From: Branchipolynoe longqiensis
Lineage: Eukaryota > Annelida > Polychaeta > Phyllodocida > Polynoidae
DNA length: 64,000 nt
Reading direction: 5' to 3'
NCBI GenBank assembly: GCA_030323885.1
Contig: CM059194.1
Coordinates: 30,173,367 to 30,237,366 of the forward strand
In this document: positions 23,573 to 33,955 of the stretch, piece after piece
Numbering within the stretch: position 1 is the stretch's first letter
Layout of the letters: every line of letters begins with the position of its first letter
Position numbers and translations under genes: made by a program
The notes under the pieces: model-generated
The model's database searches: none
What the model saw: the letters and a program-made list of their open reading frames with translations, nothing else
Told to the model about the DNA's origin: nothing

Positions 23573-24155
23573 GGCTATCGCCTAAGATGTTGCTAGGACG
23601 TAAACCAACAATAAACCAAGCCAAACACTAACGTCAACATTACCAGCATCTTTGTTGTAGTCGCAGTTGTGCACTGTCATTGAATAATATTCCAATGGAA
23701 AAAAACAACCTCACCCCCACCTATAATAGACGTGTGCCCTCCTCGCCTCCTTCGAGCGGTTGCCTTCTACACATGAGAGGCAACCATTCAATAATCTCCC
23801 CGACTACTAGTCGATATATATAATTATAAAAATAGCTGCGTACATATGAAAGAAGACAAAGATAGTGGTTGAGTAGTTTTTAATCCCTAGCAAGGATTAT
23901 AGGCCCTTGCCCAGTTAATAAAAGAAAAAAATCCTCCGTTGCGACTGACATTTGTTTACACCAGATGGAGGGGCGGTGGGCGCAGGTGGCACCACCAGTC
24001 AAGGGTGGAGTCTAAGAAGAATAACAATGGTATCAAATAATATATTAATATAATATTAATAAAGGAAACAACTCCCTTCGTATTTTTATACTCGCATAAT
24101 ACGTTATACACCACATATATATATATGTATATATATATAGCTGATCCTCTTCCTA

Positions 24156-24425
24156 TGACCGGTCGTGATGGCTCAGTCGTTAAGAGCGCTGGCTGGCTTT
24201 CCATGCAAGAAGTTTTGGGTTTGAACCCCAACCAAATCGAACCGGTGACTTATTTCAAATTGATACTTGGCATTACTTGGATAGAGTAAGGAATGGTTTG
24301 CTCAGTATCAGGATAATGTGACTGTGTGGGATAACGGGTCATGGTCCCATAAAGTTGTCATTAGTGCACACTGTTACAAGTGGTGCCTGTCCTGATTTGA
24401 CATTATATGTTACTAGGATCTAGGA
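24156..24425 (+). mobile_element. SINE A-related element with distinct tRNA-like head
   Basis: The head ACCGGTCGTGATGGCTCAGT and GTTAAGAGCGCTGGCTGGCT differs from the other copies, with box B GGGTTTGAACCCC; the body (AGTATCAGGATAATGTGACT) and tail are SINE A. Confidence 0.72.
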
Positions 24426-24631
24426 TCAATGATCTAAGATCAAACAAGCCCTCTACATCCGAACTGGCTACGTGTTCCTGAGATCTTTGTGCGTCCAAAA
24501 ACTAAGTTTTCTACTTTCATCTACGACTGGCTCCATTGACATTGATATACTACTTACTGTCCACACTAGTAGTAGTATATGAATGTGGCATTTGACACAT
24601 AGGTCTATCAATCTCTGTATTAGTTTGTTTG

Positions 24632-24960
24632 TTGTTGTTTTACATCCTAGCAACATCTAAGGTGATATCAGGACTCTATGTATGAGTAGCGACTGGTGCC
24701 TTTTGGCTAACACTCTATTAAAAAGAATTGGCACATTAGTTGATTAAGCAAGGACAAATTTAATCACGGACAATTGGTCTTCCTCATTCTACAGCTTCAT
24801 ACCCTATCCTAGTAATACCGAACACCAGGATAAATAGCGATACGAATAAATCTTTAAGTCCTTGGTTTGATTTAACCATGGTGCGAACCTGGGGGGTTCG
24901 AAACCCACGACCTACCGAAACGGGAGTTGGGCACTCAACTCATTCGGAAATACCGTCTGG
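24632..24960 (-). mobile_element. SINE A variant with alternative tail
   Basis: The tail TTACATCCTAGCAACATCTA is followed by TTGATTAAGCAAGGACAAAT and CAATTGGTCTTCCTCATTCT, then CCCTATCCTAGTAATACCGA and a head with duplicated TTCGAAACCCACGACC. Confidence 0.75.
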
Positions 24961-26264
24961 CTTGTCTTACAAATATTGTGTCGATAAAGTAATAGCAAAT
25001 GACTGCCACTTACTGTGTAGTAATTCTTGTCACTTTTAAACACACTATTTGTCAATTCTTATAATTTTAGGGAAATGAGTGTTCTCTTTACGTTCCTAAC
25101 TCAAATGTGCGTTAGATGGGGAGGCCATGAGTACATGGATAGTAGTGATCCCATTATCACCTGTAATTATCAGGGGACTTGTGATAGGCCCCCCCACCCT
25201 CCCCTATCGCCTTTACCTCCTTGTTCGCATTGTGGTGGGTGGGCCATCACTCTCCGCTCTTCCAATGGCCGGGTTACACCCCACCGCTCGTCAGACCGGA
25301 AATTGCTTGCCACTTCCGGGCCCTGCATCTGCAAACTGGCAGGCATGTTTGCGATTTATGTGATGTATAAGCTATCATATTAGTATAAACCCCCGGAGGT
25401 GAAAATGAATTGCTTGTAATCTTGCCCAAGCTCAGACACGTGACCGGTGCCACACTGCTGTAATTGTGCCCCACTTCCGCCACTCGGAGTCAATCGCTCA
25501 ATATATATATAAACATATATATCATTCATATATAATTATATATACGTATATCAATTCCAGCTATGGCTAAAGAGGAACAATGCCGAGGAGTGGGGGGAAG
25601 CCTATTTTATTTTGTTAGATGCTTTAGCTGAGGAAACAATAACCCTACCGACAAATATAAGTACAATTCACAGCGCGAATGGTGGTTCCGATCAAGAATA
25701 GTCACGTGGCATGAGGGCAGGTAATGAGGCGCTTGCCCACAGCAAATGATACATAATAATAAATATAGCATGGAATATGTAACATCCGCTAATTCATATA
25801 CATATATTTAAAATTATATTCCACATATATATATATATATTTATATATATATATGTACACTATCAGTCTATATCTTTGAATAGTATCTGGCGTATTCTCT
25901 CTCGTTTGGCTTCTTTGGGGGATGACCAGGTATGTTGTCCAACGGAAACAAACACTTCTTCTTGGTTGTCCATCGGTGGCGATGATGACAGCAGCTCATC
26001 ATTTGTTGTGAATTTATCGATGACTGATGAGTCCGATTCATGCTTGGAATGTGCGGTGGCACGTTGGACATTTGTGTGTAGCTACAGTTGGAGAGTCTGG
26101 TGACTCGGTGACAGAAACAAGGACTATCCAAGAAGGGGTTATTGTTTTATTCATTAATAGTAGTGTAAAGTCTGCCTAAAGAAATTGGTTAGAATTTAAA
26201 AGTTCATAGTAAAACATACCTACACTGCAGGCATGCCAACCCAGAAGGCACCTGTTAAGACAAG
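24961..26264. other. No gene; AT-rich islands
   Basis: Contains a C-rich stretch (25187-25215), AT runs (25500-25545, 25803-25856) and a short dispersed motif at 25347-25386 (minus strand of TATACTCGTATAAT-type sequence seen also at 20250, 43198 and 51484). Small open frames have no domain. Confidence 0.5.
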
Positions 26265-26380
26265 CATTTTTTTCACAAGTGTTTATTCATCAGAACAAAT
26301 ATAGTATCAGTGCCGGAGCGCTGGTCGTCCAGCCGTTTTACATGCACTCTGGAATTTTACACATGCTTTGGGAGAGTATC
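26265..26380 (-). mobile_element. LINE 3' tail fragment
   Basis: Minus-strand sequence shares the tail landmarks of the LINE at 33956-36795: T-run (A tail), GTTTATTCATCAGAACAAAT, and the stem-loop region CAGTGCCGGAGCGCTG (26308-26323), followed by GTCGTCCAGCC. Beyond about 26380 the match fades. Confidence 0.65.
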
Positions 26381-27566
26381 CTGTGCTGTTTCTCTGCAGC
26401 ACAGGACACTTTGTACAATGTGCATTATGTGCATCATTAGTCACTATTCTTGTCAGTCTCAGGTGACTACTTAACTATGTACTTGATATTGTAATCATTT
26501 CTCATTGCTAATGTGCTTTTTTGGTTTATTATGTCTGTGTGTTGGGTTTGTAGTCTGCGGTTGTTTGGTGTTCTTGTTTTGTTTTTGGTTAGATTTCTGT
26601 TGGTAGTGAGTGTGTTCTGTTTCTTTATATGTGGGTGGTTAACAAGGTTCTGTATTTGCTTTGTATTGGTTTGTATTGGCAGGTGTCTGCCTTCATTTTG
26701 TTTTGCTTTGTTTTATTATGGGGGTGGGGGGAGGGGGGGTGAGGTCCCTGGTCAGCATGAGGCGAGGCTTGGAGCTCCTCGTGTGTATGCTGCCTGTTCG
26801 CTAAGTTAAATTGATGCTGCTGGAAATAGCTGAAGGAACAGTGGGGGCTGATTTGTGGGAGTAGCTCAGGGCTGGAGAGAGGACGGAGCTTGTTGCTGCC
26901 TGCAGGGAAATGGGAGTGCTGGCAGAGGATATGGTTCCGGTACCAGGTCGTGATGGAAATGCATTCTCCACCTGCATGCTGAGGCCAGATCTTTACTTTT
27001 CATGTTAGGATAACGTGGGTAATTTGTGATGGGGCGGGAGGGGTAGGGCCTTAAGCCATTTTACAACATTCACCCACCTAGCGATTTAAGCCTGAACCAC
27101 ACTGCTTGCTGCCCTCTAGAATCAAACGCAGACACTTTCAGGCCTTACGCCATACAACCGCCCCACCTATATTCTAACTTTCAAACTAAATTAACTGATG
27201 CTGCCACCTTGCGGGTTCTTGTCCAGTCTGTGACATAACTGCGAGCAACACATTCGCTCACTCGCCGAATTGACACAAACCTGCGAACACCACCCAACCA
27301 CCAATTTGCCACCCCACCCCTCAACTAACAAACAGGCAACTCAAGCAGTAGGGTTGAGAGTGACAAGATTGATTGACCGATTATTGACCTATGATGATTT
27401 ACTATTGTTCCTTGACCTGATTATTCTCATTGAAAAATTGCAAAATTATACCACTCCTGTCTCGTCATTAATTACAATCTGATACTGGTTGTGTTGAGGA
27501 ATGCTAGGGATGCGGCGTGGGAGCTAAGGTGAGTGGGGGGCCAGGACGAACAAGTTTGGGAACCAA
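26381..27566. other. No gene; T/G-rich and unique-looking DNA
   Basis: A T-rich pseudo-open frame (26513-26809) encodes only hydrophobic low-complexity residues. CTCF-like cores on the minus strand lie at 27107-27125 and 27198-27215. Confidence 0.5.
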
Positions 27567-27700
27567 TGGTTGGTTGGTTGTTGGAGTTTTACGTCCTGAC
27601 AATATCTAAGGTCATATCAGGACGGGTACCGAGTGTGACAGTGCGCACTCATGGCAACTTTATTGTCCTGCCTGAATGGGAAATCACAACCAACTATATG
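27567..27700 (-). mobile_element. SINE A, tail half
   Basis: GGTTGGTTGTTGGAGTTTTA to GCACTCATGGCAACTTTATT, then lost at about 27700. Confidence 0.75.
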
Positions 27701-28136
27701 GATAAGAAATTTAAAATGAAGTGTTTTTCTCCATCCTTTTAATAGTCAATAGTGGATTGGCAACAAAATCTGCTTTTCTGAACGGAACAAAGTGGCTGGT
27801 CGATAAACCTGTACTCAGATAACAGGAATGTTGGTTTGGTGCTTAGTCAATTAAATCAATGGATTAAAAAACCTTGCACCCACCGCTCTAGTTTAACGAT
27901 TACTTTACCGATTTGTGACCAACAATCCAGTCTAGATTGAAGCAGTCACATGGGGCGACTCTCCACAACTCCTACATGGCTGGTTGAGATGATTAACGAC
28001 AACTGTTTCCTCAATGTCCATAAAGCTTATGACGCTCTCCAGTGATGAGAGGGGGAGCCTGCCAGCATTTCACTTTCTACTCTTACTCTGTCCATGTCTT
28101 TGGCTCGCTGGATGGTCGCCATAGAGCAAATAGACA

Positions 28137-28548
28137 TGGTCCTTTGACTCAACTCTCCTCATTTCTCTTTCCTAGACTCTACCCTTTTTTTCTTCTCTCA
28201 GGCATACTTCTACCCCTGTCCAAGGGAGTTGTGTGCTTGGATGGGGCCCTTTACCTTTATGTTTCTCTCGCTTTGTTCTCGTTGCTAGAACCGCTGGACC
28301 CATCTTTACCCGCCCTTCCTCGGAAACCCTTGCTGCTCTCTGCTGGCTACAAGTGGTGTGCTACTGCCAGACCGGAGATTCTGGACCACCCCAATGACTC
28401 ATTGTTTAATCGTTGTAAAGACATCCCCCAGCTTTTACAACCGTCCCACCAGAAGATTATTCTTCAACCAAAGATTGGTCCGATTTATCGGAGGCTCTCT
28501 ATAATGTTGCAGTTCTGCAACCGGTAACCGTTGTAAGGTTACAAACAA
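28137..28548 (+). repeat. Dispersed repeat F, second copy
   Basis: It matches 12236-12552 but has about 80 bp more in the middle (28205-28300). Identity looks like 70-75 percent by eye. It may be a fragment of a decayed retroelement; the class is unknown. Confidence 0.75.
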
Positions 28549-28974
28549 CCCAGTGATGGAGTGGCATGGGAGCTGGCAAGCTGTCACTTTAAATTAACAT
28601 TGCAGCCTTGCTCATGATGAGCCAATATGTGGACGTTTTAGGCTAGGCTGGTTCGCATAAAGTTATAATAGCATTGTGAAAATGTGTTGTGATTACACTG
28701 AACATGCTAAGGCTGAGCCAGTGGGACAACTGTGTGACAAGCACAATCAGGTTTTCAGTACCTCCTGTTGCTGCTAGGTGATGCATGTGAGCGTTCACAG
28801 ACGTTCCTCACAGAGGCTGTTGGTGGGGGATAGTGGCACAGAGGGGAACTAGCTATTTTGCAAACAAACCAATGTTCATATAATGATATATAATATTCTA
28901 TTTAAAATAAAATATGATGGTGCATGTGAAGTGAGATGTATTTTTAACAGATTGAATAAGAGCATTCAACTTGT

Positions 28975-29291
28975 GGCGTTCTCTGTGGCGGAGTGGTTAG
29001 AGTGTCTGACTTTTTTCTAGGTCAGACTCCTAATCTGAAGGTCGGTGGTTCGATTCCCCATGCCCCCAGCTCTGCCAATTTGGATTTCCACCGCTGTGTA
29101 TAACTTACAGCGTCATCAAAGGCCAGTTGCTCTCATACCATGTCTATGTGGTGTGGGAGGTTAAAAATCCCTTGGGTCGGTAAAAGTGTAGGCTCGGGCT
29201 TTCTATCGACAAACTGTATAATGGTGAAAACAAGCCTATTCAGGCTTATCCATGATAGTCAGTATAAATCTTCAACAACAACAACAACAAG
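28975..29291 (+). mobile_element. SINE B, complete copy
   Basis: Starts GCGTTCTCTGTGGCGGAGTG, has box B GGTTCGATTCCCCATG, and ends ATAAATCTTCAACAACAACA. The tail has turned into an ACA microsatellite. Confidence 0.87.
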
Positions 29292-29716
29292 GCTGATATC
29301 ATTCCATGAAATAATATTTTCACAATATATTCTAATTATATTCAGAATACACACTGATTCATTGACATATTGACAACATATTTAAATAGTCTATGGTGCA
29401 CTAAATATTACTTGATTATCACATGCAGTGCTCAAAGTTAACATTCTGTGGCCATTTTGCTAATGACATTATTTTGATAGCCTACCATGTAACTGGGCGA
29501 TAATGAAAGACAAATCATGCGCCTTTATGCCTGGCCTTCAGAACAGCCCTAGTGATGACATCTATGCAAACAAAGGCGAGGGAAACAGGCTAGTGACAAC
29601 GTAGATGACAGACTACTTTCTAACAACAGTACTGATTGGCTGAAAATGTCCTGCCAGCACACTGGCGTCTGATCCCCAAAGTGCCACGTCACTAAAACTG
29701 GCTGCTGAGTTCGTTC

Positions 29717-30180
29717 TAAAGCCTCTGTCACACCTCGCCGGATTGGGGAAATGGAAAGAAACCGAGGAAAGTCTGTTGATATCCAACAAAGTCCAGTTTG
29801 TGTCCGTTGCATATCCGTTGACATCCGTTGATATCCGGCCTGATCTGTTACAAGTTTTGAGCATGCACAAAGCTTGTTACAGATTGCGCTGGACTGACAT
29901 ACGGGGTTATTATCCATCCCTGTCCGTTCCCGTCTGTTACTGTCCATTACATATCCATTACACATCCTTTGCCGTTCGTCATAGTTCTTTTTGTATACTG
30001 AATTGTCCATTGAACATTAGATACATTATCAACCGTTACCATCCATTACCATCTGTTACCCGTCCATTACCCGTCCATTACATAAATCGATACATTTCAC
30101 GTCCGAATCACACTGGACTAAAATATTTTTGTCCGGCTCTATCCGTTTCCACAATCCGGCGAGGTGTGACAGGGGCTTTA
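29717..30180 (+). mobile_element. 464-bp MITE with CTGTCACAC inverted repeats and CCGTT/CCATTAC internal repeats
   Basis: Left end TAAAGCCTCTGTCACACCTC then GCCGGATTGGGGAAATGG is mirrored by the right end (reverse complement TAAAGCCCCTGTCACACCTC, GCCGGATTGTGGAAACGG), an inverted repeat of about 38 bp. The interior is made of short irregular tandem units (TCCGTTGATATCCG, CCATTACCCGT). No coding frame or clear target duplication is seen. Confidence 0.85.
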
Positions 30181-30750
30181 TCCTAGAAACCATAGCAACG
30201 GTAACAGCCAGTAAATGCACTCTACCTACTTCAATATAGCCGCCGGCTTATTAGATCTCGTTGCCAGGTTACCACTGCTGGAAGGTCCACATATTGGAGT
30301 GCACTTCACAACCAAGAATTGCTGCACACTAAACAAAAGTTTTGACTGGATCTTCGCCGGGTTTCTGGTGTGCATGTACTTTAAATGGATAGAAAAACAA
30401 AATGTTTTAAATATATTCCTTGCCAGCGTAAGAACAGTACAGTAAAATGCTATCGGTATATGAGCAGGATTTCTAGATTTGCTATGAGTAGCCAAAAGGC
30501 TTTAAGACAATCGTATTACAGGCACGGGTTAGAACAGTAGGTCTATGCTAAAAGTCAGGCACTTAGGTTGCGGTTTTCAGGTGGTACGCAGATGGAACAA
30601 AAAACTATTGGAATAAACGGAATGGAATAAAATGGTGGGTACATTGTCTTTATTACAATTAGCAATATAATGAATACACGTAGACCATTGCACCTGACTT
30701 GGCCATACACGCCCTAACGATCATATAATCAAGGATACAAAATAAGAATA

Positions 30751-31103
30751 AAGCTAAGATTCCATATATGTGGTGTGCGGCATGCAAATGCGAATCTGGT
30801 ATGTGCGGCATAGATATATGCCAACCCCAAATAGCGGGTGTTTACTTTTTGTTCTTGGGGGGTTGTTAAACAAACTATTGTTTTCTATGGCAAATGCAGC
30901 AGTATTCGCATTCACATTCGCACCGATCAGTCCATGGGTCGATCCATTTGCCGCATTCGGATTCGTATTCACGTTTGCATTCACGTTTTCATTCGCATTC
31001 GGACGTATGGAAGCACCACTATGCTTTTACATGCTTTTTGATTTTTTGCTGCATTCGCATTCGCATTCGCATACCGCATACCGCACATAAGGAATCTTAG
31101 CTT
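30751..31103 (-). mobile_element. 353-bp MITE with AAGCTAAGATTCC ends and CGAATG hexamer tracts
   Basis: The left end AAGCTAAGATTCCATATATG and the inverse of the right end (AAGCTAAGATTCCTTATGTG) form a terminal inverted repeat of about 20 bp. The interior has runs of GCATTC/CGAATG hexamers around ACCGATCAGTCCATGGGTCG. A truncated copy in the opposite orientation lies at 6331-6633. Confidence 0.8.
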
Positions 31104-31514
31104 AACAGTTTGAAAATGCAGAAACGATAGGCCACACTACCCGGTTGAGTAGAAGTAACCTGGTCAGTTGAGTATATCGCCGCCCTGGGCGCCCTCTACC
31201 GGAACGGCCGCGAACCGCCCGGCGAGTTCCCCCGATAGCCACCGAGGGCAGCACGGTGCGAAATTCCCTTACATCTGTGTACACGCTCTCGTATATACTT
31301 GGTTATATAAATAAAGTATTTGTAATCTCAGGTGGTATGTAGTTGCGTATCTGCGCATATATGGAAGCAAGATCTGAAAGTGCTAGGCTGAAAATACTAC
31401 TTGTATCTTAAGGGCATTTTCTTTTTTTTAAACAAAAATCTATTAATAATTTTAACAAATATATATTTTAAGTAGATTAAGGAAAGTAAATGGAAAAGGA
31501 TAGGCGTTAGAGTT
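31104..31514. other. No gene; GC-rich island
   Basis: GCCCTGGGCGCCCTCTACCG at 31182-31201 begins a GC-rich stretch (to about 31265), then an ATAAATAAAGTATTTG polyadenylation-like signal at 31308. It could be the end of an LTR or a decayed gene end; not resolved. Confidence 0.4.
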
Positions 31515-31602
31515 GTGGTCGGCAATATGTTGCTAAGAGCAACATACTGTTACTAAGGGCAGCACACAACACTGCTACTAAGTGCAGCACAACACACTTA
31601 TA
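31515..31602. repeat. 25-bp minisatellite, small left block
   Basis: Three to four units of CTGTTACTAAGGGCAGCACA type. The main block starts at 32403, about 800 bp away. Confidence 0.85.
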
Positions 31603-32402
31603 AAACATCTGGGAACCTACGTGTTTCACAAACACTCCTGAGGTGGGGCCTGACAACTGACTGTTAGTCCTCACCTCCAGTGTTACTCTCAACAACTCAT
31701 TAAGAAAGAAAGGCAGACAATTCACGCAAGATTGAGAGAGAAGGGTTGTGCTTTATTGGCATCAACTCCTGTTCACATACTAGCGGCCTATCACCCTGAC
31801 TCCTTACCAGCTGTACACACACACCCACATACTCCTGTCCAATCTCATCCACAATCACTGCCTACAGTCCAATGGGTGTTACACACAGCTCATCCTCTTT
31901 GGAGTGTATATGCTCTAGTTGAAGTGTATAGAGTGGAGTGGCCTCAAAGAGTGCCTAGTATGGGGTGTGCATGGCAGCTATAAGGAACCCAGATTACTGG
32001 ACTCAGACAGCTCAGCCAATCAGACACCCTCTACAGCATGGGTGGGCGATGCCCTAATAGGGGGCACCTGTCACTCAACCCCAGCTGCAGGTGGTGTCCA
32101 TAATGTATGCAGGATGGCTGGGTGTGCTTGTCCATTGGCCCCATTGTAACAGGTACTTGCATTCTTTCTGGTACCTGGAGGGCACATTTCCATAATAATT
32201 AACTGTCTCTTTTAAATATGAGCATCACATCACAATATCGGTCGATATGCGTTAATACATTTCCACATCAGCGCTTATGTCACAAAGCGAGTGGCACACC
32301 CATTGCTTCTCTGTTACATACTCATGGTCCCCACTCCGTCGCCTTAGAATAATAATGTTCTTTGCCAATATATAAATCCGAACTGAAAATCCATATATTT
32401 GT
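31603..32402. other. 800-bp segment between two blocks of the 25-bp minisatellite
   Basis: Non-repetitive sequence with no domain. Its borders have no clear inverted repeat. It is either an unidentified insertion or unique DNA trapped between array blocks. Confidence 0.5.
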
Positions 32403-33228
32403 ACACACTGTTACTAAGGGCAGCACAAGACACTGTTACTAAGGGCAGCACCGTGTCCTGTTACTAAGGGCAGCACAGGGTACTGTTGCTAAGGGCAGCT
32501 CGTCATACTATTATTATCTGAAGCACTCTGCACTATTGCTACGGACAGTCCATTGCAGTGTTGCTAATGGAAGCACTAAGTACGTTGCTAAGATTAGCAC
32601 AGCGCACTATTGCTAAAGGCAGCCCATTACACTGTTGCTATCAGCAGCACAGCGTACTGTTATTAAAGACAACCATCAGATTGTTTCTACTGATAGTGAA
32701 GTGTACTGCTGGTAAGGGCAGCCCATTGTAAGGTTGCTAATGCTAGTGTTGCTAAGGTCAGCATGGCATATTGCTGCTAAGACCAGCACATCAAAAGGTT
32801 GTTAAAGGCAGCACAGCTACGGGCAGCATGGCATCCTGTTGCTATGGACATCATAACGTGCTGATGCTAACGGCAGCACAACGCTATATTGCTAAAGCAG
32901 CACAATTTATTGTTGCTAAGGATAGCACAACATATTGTTGCTTAGAGCAGCACAACACACAGTTATTAAAGGCAGCCCATCTAAGGGCAGCATGGTATAC
33001 TGTTACTATCGAAGCACAACGCACTGATGATAAAGGCAGTACAGTGTGCTGTTGCTATGGGCAGAATAGGACACTGTTGCTATGAGCAGCACATCGTACT
33101 GTTGCAATGAGCAGCACAACGTTCTGTTGATGAGGGCAGAACAACACACTGTTACTATGGGCATCACAGCATACTGTTGATATGGGAATCAAAGCGTGTT
33201 GTTGCTAATGGCAGCACAGATCCTACAG
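32403..33228. repeat. 25-bp minisatellite, main block
   Basis: About 33 units of 25 bp with core CTGTTGCTAAGGGCAGCACA. The left units are most alike, and decay increases to the right. Confidence 0.93.
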
Positions 33229-33404
33229 TTGCCAAGTCAGGGATGGAGGATCCAAAAGGTCATGGCCACTCCAGTGTGCCCCAGCACTGATGGAAACAGC
33301 CCATATGGGAATGACCTTCACTAGTTCTGTGCGGCTCTGCAGTCTGGAGGTCACTCGTCTAATGAACGTTCTTCTAGGCCTATATCCACATAAATTTGCG
33401 TGGT

Positions 33405-33955
33405 CTGACAAAATATATATTTTTCAAAACCAAAACACTTATCTACATTTGATTATATATACCCAGCTTCGATATTAGTGCATCAACTAGTGATTTGGGA
33501 CAGCATACACAGAATAATCAGTGAATTTACTACCTCATTCCTGGGGACACCTACTTTGAGAAAGCCAACAGACAGGAAACCCATGAACCAATTAGGTAAA
33601 TCTCATGACCTGACTAATCTTGCCCTCATTACCAGTAGCATATATGGCTTTAGTCAGGTTCCAGGACACATAGTGGAAGTTTGATAGTGTAAGATGAGTC
33701 TTACAAGCTGGATGAACCTGACTTAGCCAGTGGAAAATAGTAGTAGACCAGACTACCTAGAAATTAGTACATCAGCTCACATCACATGGCCATCGCGAGA
33801 TGACCATCTGTGTCATAGCCACAGGACTTTTGGCAAGCTTGTCAAAAGTATTTTGGGTTCTTTCGGCTCAAATTTCTCCAAAATTAGCCATTTTTCTTCA
33901 AAGTTACTTGATAGTAGTGACTATTAGTTTATAATGGTCAACCATTTTGGTATGA
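33405..33955 (-). mobile_element. TTAA-type MITE, distal part, split by LINE and another insertion
   Basis: In minus orientation this matches the 349-bp MITE at 5274-5622: the segment with TTTTCAAAACCAAAACACTT at 33421-33440 corresponds to its right half, and 33830-33955 (GGCAAGCTTG, AAATTTCTCC, TTATAATGGTCAACC) to its middle. About 340 bp (33485-33830) is extra relative to other copies and is probably a second insertion that I could not identify. The MITE resumes at 36797 after the LINE. Confidence 0.65.

Noticed and set aside
26024..26060. CTGATGAGTCC, resembling a hammerhead ribozyme core
   Set aside because: No GAAA follows a paired stem II and no cleavage-site helix is visible.
25868..26131. 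87- and 75-residue frames on opposite strands
   Set aside because: No domain or splice context; each is as plausible as the other.
26513..26809. 98-residue hydrophobic open frame, possible membrane protein
   Set aside because: T/G-rich low-complexity DNA; residues are mostly F, C, V and L, with no homology recognised.
28975..29060. Possible genuine tRNA at the SINE B head
   Set aside because: The same head is attached to the same body in other copies and has an expanded, unpaired anticodon region.
31182..31330. Possible LTR end or gene end (GC-rich stretch with ATAAATAAAG)
   Set aside because: No partner LTR, primer binding site or coding part was found in the window.
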